A DNA stretch of 27,719 nucleotides. It comes from JAUVIB01 sp964424545 (lineage in GTDB: Bacteria; Calditrichota; Calditrichia; Calditrichales; Calditrichaceae). The notes beneath the pieces were generated by a model. It was not told the origin of the DNA, searched no databases, and was given only the letters and a program-made list of their open reading frames with translations. Positions 1 to 8,410 of this stretch are shown here, piece after piece (the first letter of the stretch is position 1; each line of letters begins with the position of its first letter). The stretch spans positions 1 to 27,719 of the forward strand of contig CAYRJN010000028.1 in assembly GCA_964424545.1 (NCBI GenBank), given 5' to 3'. Both the position numbers and the translations under genes were made by a program.

Positions 1-3000
1 CCGCAGGAACAACATTACGCTCGCTAATATCGCTGACGACTCTATCCTTCATTACAGCCGTTACTTTATAACTTCCGGTTGCGTTATTTCCCACGCTTGG
101 ACTTTCACCATTGTAACTACTGTAATAACCGAAACAATCAATATAGTAGGTTCCCGTATAGGGTAATGAATCAATTACGACTTTTGAATATGTACAGCTG
201 ACATCACCTTTGTAAAAATTAAGCTCATACCAATCGTCATAATCGTCATTGCTTGCGAGCGATGTGCTATCTTCGTCAAGTAATCTTATTTTGGTGTCAA
301 TTTCACGAATCCAACGATCGCCATGGCCCGGGGAAATCCATACTTCAAGCGTTTTTCCCGCATCCCCGTGAATGGCAAAGATATCATGATCAAGACTATC
401 GCCAAAAGCGGCAAGAATGGAAGTACTATCGGTTTTTAATTCGGTAGCGGCTGCAGCATCAGCCAGCGTATTATCCGGCTCGTGAACGGCGCTCATATCG
501 GCAATATCTTCGCCGCCAGCTGCACGTAGTTTATATGCTCCTGTATTTAGTACATCTATGGCGCTAACGGGAATAGAAAGTTTCAATAAATAATTACCCG
601 TTGCAGGCGGCGTCCAACCGCTTACACGGAAATCATTACTACCGAATCTACCAAAGGGCGTTGCATCGATCAGGTTTTCCGAAGTATTGTTTTCTGCATA
701 AATTTCAATCTGAATATTTGCCGCGACTTTCGAATCGGTTGTATTAAAATAATACCATTTACCGGCTTCAAGACTTACCTTAAACCAATCAACAAGATCA
801 TCGGAAGCAAACGTTGCATCGACCAAATTATTATCGGCAATAGGTATCTGATTCGCTTCGGTAGCTGAATTATTCGGTTCCGATTCGCTTGTTGTGGCCG
901 AAACGGTCAATAAATAATCGCCAACGCCCGGATTATGAAAATTCCATGAATTCCAACAAGTAGATACTTTCAAATAATAAACGCCGTCGGCGTCTGCCGC
1001 CACTGAAATTTTGGAATAAATACCGGTACCGCCGTCGTCGCTGCTACCAACTTGATAAAGAGAATCACCTTGCCATCTGTATAACCATATTTTTGTGTCT
1101 GTATCCCTGTACCAATCCTTTCCTGCAACGGGAGATGTTTCAGCCGTTATTATTTGTCCTTCAATAAGACTGAAGCGATAATAATCGACATCGCCATAAT
1201 GCTCGGCATCATTTTCATTATAAAGCAGCATCTGTCTGGTAACGCCGTCAATGGGATAATCGCCTAAATCATTGGCCTCGCTTACGGTGTTATCCGGTTC
1301 GTGAACGTCTTTATATTTGGGAATTGACGTGCTGCGCGCCCGTATGTTATATTTTCCGTCGCCAAGCGTTGCAATTGACAACTTTACATAATACGTTCCG
1401 TCTTCTTCGGGTATAAAACCGGATATACGAAAACCTTTATCGCCATATCGGCCGTCAGGGCTAGAACCGCTTGCGGCTATGATATCCGTTTGTAAGTCGC
1501 TTTCAGCATAGAGTTCGACATGAATATTACTACCTAAACCGGCGCCTTCAACCGAATTGATAAAATACATTTTATCTTTTTTCATGTCAATTTTGAAGAT
1601 ATCCGTATCGTTGACAGACGAAAAGCTGCAAACGATATCTTTATTTTCGGGTAATCTCATAGCATTGGCAAAAGTATCGTTAGGTTCCTTCTCTTCATAA
1701 GCGGGCGCCGCTGCGCTGGAATAAACAAAGAGACGATAAGCGCCAACCGGATTTTTACCGTCTCCGCCGGAGTTAGTTTTATAAGCGCCTTCAACTTTTA
1801 CCCAAACAACGCCGGTGCCCTTTAAGGTATAACCCCTAATAGCGGAAAATACATTGTTAGAATGTCTACTACCGTCTTCGGGACGGTAATCATCGTTATT
1901 AACCGTGTTACCGTTAGGATCAACCAAAGTCAATTTGGTGTCAAGATCGCGCTGCCATAGGCCGCCCATAGTATCGAGAGCGCTAAATGTTTCAATATCG
2001 ATAACATCGCCGGCTGTTCCGTTAAACCAGAACCAATCCACGTCGCCTGCGGGATAAATTGCGTTGGTATAGGTCTCGGAGTCGTAGTTCAGTTCAAATT
2101 CGTCGGCTGGATTTTGCGTATTATTATCCGAACCGTCTTCAGCAAATTCGTGGTGCCTAGCGGTTTTCCTTAAAGTCGCCCAGCCCATTCGCATTTTGTA
2201 GGCGCCTGTAGTGGGTCCGCTTAATTTTACATAATAAATGCCGTTTTCGGGAGGCGTCCAACCGGATATCCTAAAATCATGTCCTCCATATTTTCCTACG
2301 ACCGTATTGTCAATCAAATTTGTTCCGGTTGTATCGAGAATCTGAACCTGAATATCCGCGTCAACAGCATCGGAACTGAGCGTATTAAAAGTATACATTT
2401 TGGTTGTTTTTAAATTATAAGCATAAACATCAGCCGTACCGTCAAATGTAGCGTCTATAACGATATTATTATTCGCACTGGCAATGCTGCCGCTGACTTT
2501 CTCACATAGCGGCATGGCGTTTTCCATATCATCATTCGGTTCAATTTCAGTGGTGTCTTCGCTAAAGCCCATCCACGAGTAACAAACATAACCGCCTGTA
2601 GAAGGATCTTCATCAGTATGCCGTGATGTTCCACCACTTGCAAAAGCAGAGTAACAACTGGTAACAACAACTTCATACATTCCGTCATAAGGAAGACTGT
2701 CTACAACAACAAGCGAGAAAACATTATTGTGACCATAATCTTCTTCCTGATTACTTTTATCATCATTGTTATAATGACCTTCACTATCCACACTTGGATC
2801 GCCTTTCGGACCGGGAAGTGGATCACCGTTCGCATTAAATATGGCAATTTGACTATCCATATCGCGCGTATGCGGGTAACCCTGCACGGGTTCGGTTTCT
2901 ATCCAGAGTCTCATTCCCTGCTTGCCCATCATAACAAAATAATCTACGTCGTCAGCCCCTGTAGGCGGATTATCTTTATCAAAAAGCATACCGTTAAATC

Positions 3001-3565
3001 TTTTACCATCAATAGGTAGCGTGAATTGATTAAAGGCCTCTTGTACGGTATTATCCGGTTCATGCAAACCAGCCCAATAATTCAAATCTTGGGTGATTAA
3101 ACGAACCATGTATTTTCCGTCGCCCGTCATCGCTTCCGTAGGCGTCAATCTAATATAATACCAGCCTTCGCCGTGTTCCAAAGGCGCCCAGCCGGCGATT
3201 CTGAAGTTATTCCATCCGGCGCGTCCGGCGACATCGCCATTAAGAATATTGCCGCCGGCGAAACCGTCCACCGTGGTATCGGATTCAAAATACATGGTTA
3301 TGCCGACGTCAACGCCCAGCATAGAAGAATCGGAATAAATATGATATATTTTATCCGTCGTCATGTAAATTTTGAAAATGTCCACATCATCATTTGATGA
3401 GAACTGCGCTTCCATTATGGAAATCTCATCGATATTGTGGATTTCCTGAGCGTTTGCAAAGGTATCATTCGGTTCTTGTTCCATTTCTCTGCCGGCAAAC
3501 GCCAAGCTTACCGTAAAAAATGTAAACAATAAGAATGACAACAAAATGTTTGCTTTCCGTTTCAT
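1..3565 (-). CDS. Large secreted protein with four tandem two-module PPC-like repeats (partial, C-terminus beyond the window)
   Basis: Reading frame open from the ATG at 3563-3565 to the left edge (1188 codons, no stop seen). Residues 1-24 form a signal peptide (MKRKANILLSFLLFTFFTV, then SLAFA), so the product is exported. An AGGAGAGG ribosome site lies just upstream. After the signal come two alternating module types. Type A opens with EPND/EPNN at residues 31, 342, 627 and 896 and contains an ISGWTPPENGxYYVKLS-like strand. Type B opens with HEPDNT (SDNNT in the second copy) at 168, 480, 755 and 1028 and contains RDxDTKIxL. One A+B period is 270-312 residues. The EPND start and the beta-strand pattern resemble bacterial pre-peptidase C-terminal (PPC) domains, which are usually accessory domains of secreted enzymes; no catalytic domain is visible here. 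It follows the PorV-family gene after 265 bp. A T9SS sorting domain may lie in the missing C-terminus (inference). Short ORFs inside it in other frames are shadows. Function unknown. Confidence 0.85.
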   Translation of the reverse strand, partial: MKRKANILLSFLLFTFFTVSLAFAGREMEQEPNDTFANAQEIHNIDEISIMEAQFSSNDDVDIFKIYMTTDKIYHIYSDSSMLGVDVGITMYFESDTTVDGFAGGNILNGDVAGRAGWNNFRIAGWAPLEHGEGWYYIRLTPTEAMTGDGKYMVRLITQDLNYWAGLHEPDNTVQEAFNQFTLPIDGKRFNGMLFDKDNPPTGADDVDYFVMMGKQGMRLWIETEPVQGYPHTRDMDSQIAIFNANGDPLPGPKGDPSVDSEGHYNNDDKSNQEEDYGHNNVFSLVVVDSLPYDGMYEVVVTSCYSAFASGGTSRHTDEDPSTGGYVCYSWMGFSEDTTEIEPNDDMENAMPLCEKVSGSIASANNNIVIDATFDGTADVYAYNLKTTKMYTFNTLSSDAVDADIQVQILDTTGTNLIDNTVVGKYGGHDFRISGWTPPENGIYYVKLSGPTTGAYKMRMGWATLRKTARHHEFAEDGSDNNTQNPADEFELNYDSETYTNAIYPAGDVDWFWFNGTAGDVIDIETFSALDTMGGLWQRDLDTKLTLVDPNGNTVNNDDYRPEDGSRHSNNVFSAIRGYTLKGTGVVWVKVEGAYKTNSGGDGKNPVGAYRLFVYSSAAAPAYEEKEPNDTFANAMRLPENKDIVCSFSSVNDTDIFKIDMKKDKMYFINSVEGAGLGSNIHVELYAESDLQTDIIAASGSSPDGRYGDKGFRISGFIPEEDGTYYVKLSIATLGDGKYNIRARSTSIPKYKDVHEPDNTVSEANDLGDYPIDGVTRQMLLYNENDAEHYGDVDYYRFSLIEGQIITAETSPVAGKDWYRDTDTKIWLYRWQGDSLYQVGSSDDGGTGIYSKISVAADADGVYYLKVSTCWNSWNFHNPGVGDYLLTVSATTSESEPNNSATEANQIPIADNNLVDATFASDDLVDWFKVSLEAGKWYYFNTTDSKVAANIQIEIYAENNTSENLIDATPFGRFGSNDFRVSGWTPPATGNYLLKLSIPVSAIDVLNTGAYKLRAAGGEDIADMSAVHEPDNTLADAAAATELKTDSTSILAAFGDSLDHDIFAIHGDAGKTLEVWISPGHGDRWIREIDTKIRLLDEDSTSLASNDDYDDWYELNFYKGDVSCTYSKVVIDSLPYTGTYYIDCFGYYSSYNGESPSVGNNATGSYKVTAVMKDRVVSDISERNVVPA

Positions 3566-3703
3566 AATAATCCTCTCCTGTTAAGTTAACTTACTTAATT
3601 AGTTAAATTTTTTCTTTTTTTTTGCCCTCCTTTCTTTGTTTTTATATCGTTAATAGTTTGGTTTAATAACGTACCGATAACTACAGCACACTCTCATATA
3701 TCC

Positions 3704-3781
3704 GTCATTCCCGAATGTTTTTATCGGTAATCTGAATCTATCCCTTGTCAATATTTATATTCCTGCTTCCGAAGGAATGAC
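3704..3781 (+). repeat. Dispersed 78-bp two-hairpin repeat, copy R1
   Basis: Begins GTCATTCC and ends GGAATGAC, giving matching inverted ends. The left half can fold as ATTCCCGA/TCGGTAAT and the right half as ATTCCTGCTTCCGAAGGAAT. Its reverse complement aligns without gaps to the copy at 18478-18555 with 64 of 78 identities by hand count. The adjoining bases to about 3805 also resemble those after the copy at 21953-22027. It lies between the PorV-family gene and the PPC-repeat gene. Confidence 0.8.
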
Positions 3782-3830
3782 AAACGTGGGATTATGTTCC
3801 CTCCGCGCTCCTGTCATTTCCACTTTTAAT

Positions 3831-4886
3831 CTAAAAGATCAGACCGAGCGAAAAACGCTGCGAACTATCCAAAATTCCCCAATCGGACCAAGCGTAATCA
3901 ATACGAATTCCCATTCTACCGTTAAAGAAATAGTCGATACCTCCACCGAGCGTTAACCCGTTAATACTATCCTCCTCAAACAAATTTTGATATCCCCCTC
4001 TGAGATAGAACATTTTACCAAAACCATATTCCATACCAAGGCTAATACTTTCCGTAGCATTTGAGGGGTGGTTAACATCCATAGAAACAAGAAGATCGCC
4101 AAATTTTCCAAAACTTCGATCATAGGACAAGCCGAAGCGAAAGAGAAGCGGTAACGGATAAGACCCAACAACATATTTTACCGGCACACGGTCAAAATTA
4201 GAAACTTTTTTATCAGGATCAACGGTTGTTACTAACTGTCTGCCGCTTAATTGTATATTGCCGCCAAAATTACTGATACTGGCGCCTAATTTAAAGCCTT
4301 TTATTCCCGTATAATAAAATACCCCTACATCAACGGCAAAAGTACTTCCCGTCTCACTCCAAATTCGCTGTGAAATATACTTTCCGGTTATACCGAAGGA
4401 AAATTGCTGTGTCAGGGCAATTGCATAGGAAAGAGATATGGCATAATCACGAGCGTCATACATTTCACCCGTACCTTCTGGCCGATCTACCGTCCTTACG
4501 GGAGCCGAACCGTAATCTAAGGAAATCAGATTAAATCCAATTGAAGAATAGATTGACGGAATAGGTATGACTATACCGGCAAAATCATATTTTGTAGCGG
4601 CCAGCCAATCCGTATGCAATAATTCTATCTGGAAATTTTTAGCCCAAGCGGAACCGGCAGGATTCCAATACACGGAGGAGGGGTCATTCGATACAGCCGT
4701 ATAAGCGCCGCCCATTGCAATGGCGCGCGCGCCTACGCCAATCTCCAAAAAAGCCGCAGCGTTGGCGCCGACGCCCGACACTTCCGTTTCAAATGTAACA
4801 TTACTTTTTTCATCTTGAGCATAGATAGCGCTTGATGTGAAAAAAGAAAAGATTAATAACAGCATAAAAATATAATACTTTTTCAT
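3831..4886 (-). CDS. PorV/PorQ-family outer-membrane beta-barrel protein
   Basis: 351 residues with a signal peptide (residues 1-23, ending SSAIYA) and a FadL-like beta-barrel pattern of alternating residues through to the C-terminal aromatic ...LGLIF. The family hallmark is at about residues 47-77: GVGARAIAMGGAYTAVSND then PSSVYWNPAG. In Porphyromonas and Flavobacterium, PorV carries T9SS cargo from the translocon to the attachment complex, and PorQ-type relatives have other roles; which role applies here is not visible. The start is supported by AGGAG six bases upstream of ATG. It begins only 12 bp after a gene whose product has a T9SS-type sorting domain, so the two are very likely co-transcribed, and a dedicated shuttle for that cargo is a plausible inference. 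It has no sign of truncation. Confidence 0.85.
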   Translation of the reverse strand: MKKYYIFMLLLIFSFFTSSAIYAQDEKSNVTFETEVSGVGANAAAFLEIGVGARAIAMGGAYTAVSNDPSSVYWNPAGSAWAKNFQIELLHTDWLAATKYDFAGIVIPIPSIYSSIGFNLISLDYGSAPVRTVDRPEGTGEMYDARDYAISLSYAIALTQQFSFGITGKYISQRIWSETGSTFAVDVGVFYYTGIKGFKLGASISNFGGNIQLSGRQLVTTVDPDKKVSNFDRVPVKYVVGSYPLPLLFRFGLSYDRSFGKFGDLLVSMDVNHPSNATESISLGMEYGFGKMFYLRGGYQNLFEEDSINGLTLGGGIDYFFNGRMGIRIDYAWSDWGILDSSQRFSLGLIF

Positions 4887-4898
4887 AAATGCTCCTGA

Positions 4899-7800
4899 TT
4901 ATTTTATAATCGCCAATTTCCCGACTTTTTCACCAATATTCGGGGCGTCCACATGGTAAATATAGATGCCATGCGCTATTTCCAACCCGTCTTTCGTTCT
5001 TAAATCCCATGGTTCTCGGCCGTATTCATCGCCGGAGCTATGATACAACTCGCGCACGAGACGACCGGAAATAGTAAAGATTGATATTTTACACTCTTTT
5101 GGCAGGTTAACAAATTCTATTTTTCGCTCTCCGCGTCCTACACTTTGATTTACAAGTTTCGGCTCGAGAGAACTTGCCGCAATATAAGGATCCGGAACCG
5201 TATAAATTTTTTCCATATTATTTTTTGCGCGGGCAATTTGGTAATCTCCGCCGATCATTTTAAAATTGAACGTATCATGTCTATCAAACGGCTTTTTAGT
5301 TATAAATCTGAATATATCGCCTTTTTTCGGTAATATCTGTAAAGAATCTTCAATACCTCTTGGCATGCTGAAACGGATTCTCCATGACGTTTCCGTATAA
5401 AAATAGAGAGTATCCCCTCCCATAATAAAGACAAAGGGAGATATTTTTATAGCAATCTCGTCACCAACACTTAATATGCCTTTAAGCGAATCGGGTTTCA
5501 AATTCTCAGTTGCCGTAAAAACAACGCGATGTTCATTTTCGGGATCGGTTATATCAACAACCGTATAATTTGTTTTTACCTCGCGTCCGGGAATATTGGA
5601 AAAAGTGGAATCCATGCCATAATCACCCACGCGGATTTCATAGTCGCGCGGTACGGCAAGAGATTGTTGGATATAACCCAACGCTTTCCCGACAATATTT
5701 GTTTTTCCTTTAACCCATCCTTGCCAGGCAACATTAACCGAATCATCATTTAAAATACTTAATTTAAAGCCATCTATAATTTTTTCGGCATACTCAACCG
5801 AATTAAAGTCTACATCAGGAGTTAGTAACGTATCATCTTCCGTAACATCCACCAGCCAGGCTCCCACGGTATTGCCGGTACGGAAACGCGTAGAATCTTT
5901 AAATTCAAACGTAGAATCATCCAAAAAGGTAATTTGATATTCATGACCGGTTTTAACGCTATCGGGAACATAGACTTCCAATTTTATTTTTCCGGTTCCT
6001 ATACCGGATACATGTTCTATCCCGTTTTCAGGCTGTGGCTCCAAATAACCTGCCGGCGGTTCCGAAGGCGTTACCACGGCGCAATTACGGTCTATAAAAG
6101 TAGGACGTCCGAGCGGATCGGTTTGAATCACGGCCGAACATTCGGTGGGCGTATTGGGCGCCAGATTCTCACGATCGGACAAGCCTCTGTCATAAAAATC
6201 CGTATCATATCCTTTATCCACCGATACAACGGCATAATAATATGTTCTGCCGTTTGTTACGTTTGTATCTACATAGCTGTGTTTTAACCCGCTGTCGGTG
6301 CCCATATCATAAGAAACGCCAAGCTCTCCGATGGGAATCGGGTGCGCGCCGAACAATCCGTCTTTTAAATCATACTGTACAAGAGGCTTAAAGAGTAAAG
6401 GATTGCCAAAAGCATCGCTGATTGTTTTTATATCACTGAATTGAGCGTCGGTGCTTTTATATACTTTATACATTTCAAAGTCTTTGCCATAGATAGGATC
6501 TTTTGATTCTTCGGCCGACTTATCCCAAAATAGAACAACACGTTTATTGCCGACAACCGTAGTAAGCACCGGTCGTCTCGGCGCTTTGGAAAAATTATAA
6601 TCCGAATCATAAATCTTCTGCATGGTTCTTTTGTTGCGGAAAATATCTTGCATGTCATTACCGAAAAGCGTGGCGATAGCATAGCGCTGCTGTCCTTGTC
6701 TTCCGGAATTTAAGGGAATATATCCGGAACCGTAACTAAAAGCCACATCGCGCGTATACTCCGGATCTATTTCAAATGTTCCCGGCTGCAATTCTATTGT
6801 CCAGAAAGCTTCATCGTTGGCCACCCTGTCGTCAACATCCTTTAAATACCATGATGTTAAACCGACCTGATCGGATTCATCATTATCACTGGTCTCATAA
6901 TTGGGTTCGCCGAGATCCGGTTTTCCGTTTACTTCGGTACCGTCTTCATCGGGGCCGGAATATCCTTCATCCTCGGGACCAATACCGTCAGAACCCACGT
7001 CATCCCAAACGGGTTCCTGCGGATCCCAAACCCCATTACCGTTAAGGTCTTCCCATGGCCGCCAGTCGCCGTCGTCGTCAATATTATTGGTTTGGCTCTC
7101 ATCCACCATGCCGTCGTCGTCGTCATCTTTACGGTTATCGGGAAGCCCCGGACTTTCAAGAAAGGCAAAACCGAAATAGCCTGTCGGCAACCCCTGCGTA
7201 GAAAGCCCCGACAAATCCCAAACATAGGTAATATCGTCTTTCGTATCAAAATCGGCATCGTCTCCGCCGGAAGATCCGCCTACATCAACATCGCTGTACA
7301 TGCCCACGACAGCTTTATTGATGGTTCGACCGTAATTGATAATATCATAAATTGATATCATAAGGTCCTCGGCCAAGCGGGCGCTCCATTGATAATTTCT
7401 AACTTCCACGGTAATACCGAGACCGCGCCTACCGTCCGGCCATGGACGGGTATCCGGCACATAATCGCCTGTCGTCGTATCAATCATCATAAAAGGATAG
7501 TATTCAAATTCATCATTTTCGTGATCATCCATGTGATAGAAGGATTCCTGGTCGGCGCGAACATAAGCGCCATACTCGCCGTTCCAGCGTCCCGCTCTCC
7601 TACCCGGTCGATCGCTTCCAACAGGACGGTCGTCGCCCGGATATGTTTGAGCCGGCCAATATTCGGGCCAGGTCTCACGTAAATTACTCATGGCCGCCCA
7701 TTCATACACATTAATCAAGCTTAAATCCAACAACCCATTGCGGTTAAAATCTTCGGCAATTTGCAGCTCGCCGTCACCCTCACCAAAATCATGTGTATTG

Positions 7801-8366
7801 GGAATTCCGTCTACGCCCACATCTTCACTTACCCCGCCGATATCCCATTCAGAACCACCGAGATGATGATTATTAAAAAATTTCGGAAGCGGCTTAAAAT
7901 CATACCAATGCGTTTTATCCGGAGACTGCTCAATGTTGTGCCGATGAAAACGATCGGAACAAATATGAATCGTATTGCCGTAAGGATCCTTAACCTCCCC
8001 CTCTACAAAAAAGACAAAAACATATCCATAACTTACGCCGCTGCCCTTAGGCCAAATCATTGGGAAACTTGGTCCGTCGATATAGGCGTAGCCGTCGGCC
8101 AACTGCCCTTGATTAACCCAGCCCGATTCAACCAAATTACCGTCGTGCTTGGACAAACGGACATATTTTTGCCAGCCTCGCGATTCCGCTCCCGTTTTAA
8201 AGAGAGATAAATTATCCGCTCTGCTATTTACCCAAGCAGACCCTACGCTGTTATCCGTCTTAGTGTATTGCCCCTTAACTTCTTCATTCTCCGCAAAAGA
8301 GAAGCCTATAAACAGCAATAACATAAGAATAAGAATATCCACTTTTTTCGTCAGAGAATATTTCAT
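4899..8366 (-). CDS. Large secreted protein with acidic Ca-binding-like loops, Fn3-like domain and T9SS-type C-terminal sorting domain
   Basis: 1155 residues. Signal peptide 1-25 (ends GFSFA); AAAGGAG precedes the ATG. Residues 180-214 and 413-500 are rich in Asp/Asn/Gly with DxDxDGxxD-type loops (DDDDDGMVDE, DLNGNGVWD, DEDGTEVNGKPD), resembling thrombospondin-3 or dockerin calcium loops. A fibronectin-III-like segment lies at about 600-760 (RPVLTTVVGNKRVVLFWD ... TYYYAVVSVDKGYD). The last 80 or so residues (CKISIFTISGRLVREL ... GIYIYHVD ... VGKLAIIK) match the pattern of T9SS type A sorting domains, so surface exposure or release through T9SS is predicted. No catalytic motif was recognised. 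It lies 44 bp after the TonB receptor gene and 12 bp before the PorV-family gene. Homologous large proteins next to TonB receptors are, from memory, common in this group of bacteria and unnamed. Function unknown: ligand capture for the receptor or a surface scaffold are possible. Confidence 0.85.
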   Translation of the reverse strand: MKYSLTKKVDILILMLLLFIGFSFAENEEVKGQYTKTDNSVGSAWVNSRADNLSLFKTGAESRGWQKYVRLSKHDGNLVESGWVNQGQLADGYAYIDGPSFPMIWPKGSGVSYGYVFVFFVEGEVKDPYGNTIHICSDRFHRHNIEQSPDKTHWYDFKPLPKFFNNHHLGGSEWDIGGVSEDVGVDGIPNTHDFGEGDGELQIAEDFNRNGLLDLSLINVYEWAAMSNLRETWPEYWPAQTYPGDDRPVGSDRPGRRAGRWNGEYGAYVRADQESFYHMDDHENDEFEYYPFMMIDTTTGDYVPDTRPWPDGRRGLGITVEVRNYQWSARLAEDLMISIYDIINYGRTINKAVVGMYSDVDVGGSSGGDDADFDTKDDITYVWDLSGLSTQGLPTGYFGFAFLESPGLPDNRKDDDDDGMVDESQTNNIDDDGDWRPWEDLNGNGVWDPQEPVWDDVGSDGIGPEDEGYSGPDEDGTEVNGKPDLGEPNYETSDNDESDQVGLTSWYLKDVDDRVANDEAFWTIELQPGTFEIDPEYTRDVAFSYGSGYIPLNSGRQGQQRYAIATLFGNDMQDIFRNKRTMQKIYDSDYNFSKAPRRPVLTTVVGNKRVVLFWDKSAEESKDPIYGKDFEMYKVYKSTDAQFSDIKTISDAFGNPLLFKPLVQYDLKDGLFGAHPIPIGELGVSYDMGTDSGLKHSYVDTNVTNGRTYYYAVVSVDKGYDTDFYDRGLSDRENLAPNTPTECSAVIQTDPLGRPTFIDRNCAVVTPSEPPAGYLEPQPENGIEHVSGIGTGKIKLEVYVPDSVKTGHEYQITFLDDSTFEFKDSTRFRTGNTVGAWLVDVTEDDTLLTPDVDFNSVEYAEKIIDGFKLSILNDDSVNVAWQGWVKGKTNIVGKALGYIQQSLAVPRDYEIRVGDYGMDSTFSNIPGREVKTNYTVVDITDPENEHRVVFTATENLKPDSLKGILSVGDEIAIKISPFVFIMGGDTLYFYTETSWRIRFSMPRGIEDSLQILPKKGDIFRFITKKPFDRHDTFNFKMIGGDYQIARAKNNMEKIYTVPDPYIAASSLEPKLVNQSVGRGERKIEFVNLPKECKISIFTISGRLVRELYHSSGDEYGREPWDLRTKDGLEIAHGIYIYHVDAPNIGEKVGKLAIIK

Positions 8367-8410
8367 ATAATAAAGCTCCTTTACCTATAATTTCAGTCTT
8401 ATACTGCCGA

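Noticed and set aside
253..3397. Several short ORFs on both strands (for example 2455-2688 minus, 2729-3019 plus, 3173-3397 plus)
   Set aside because: They overlap the long open minus-strand frame that encodes the repeat protein, are in other frames, and have no family features.
6776..7355. Overlapping plus- and minus-strand ORFs of 87-109 residues
   Set aside because: Their Ser/Pro/Arg-rich composition is the shadow of the Asp-rich calcium-loop region of the 1155-residue gene.
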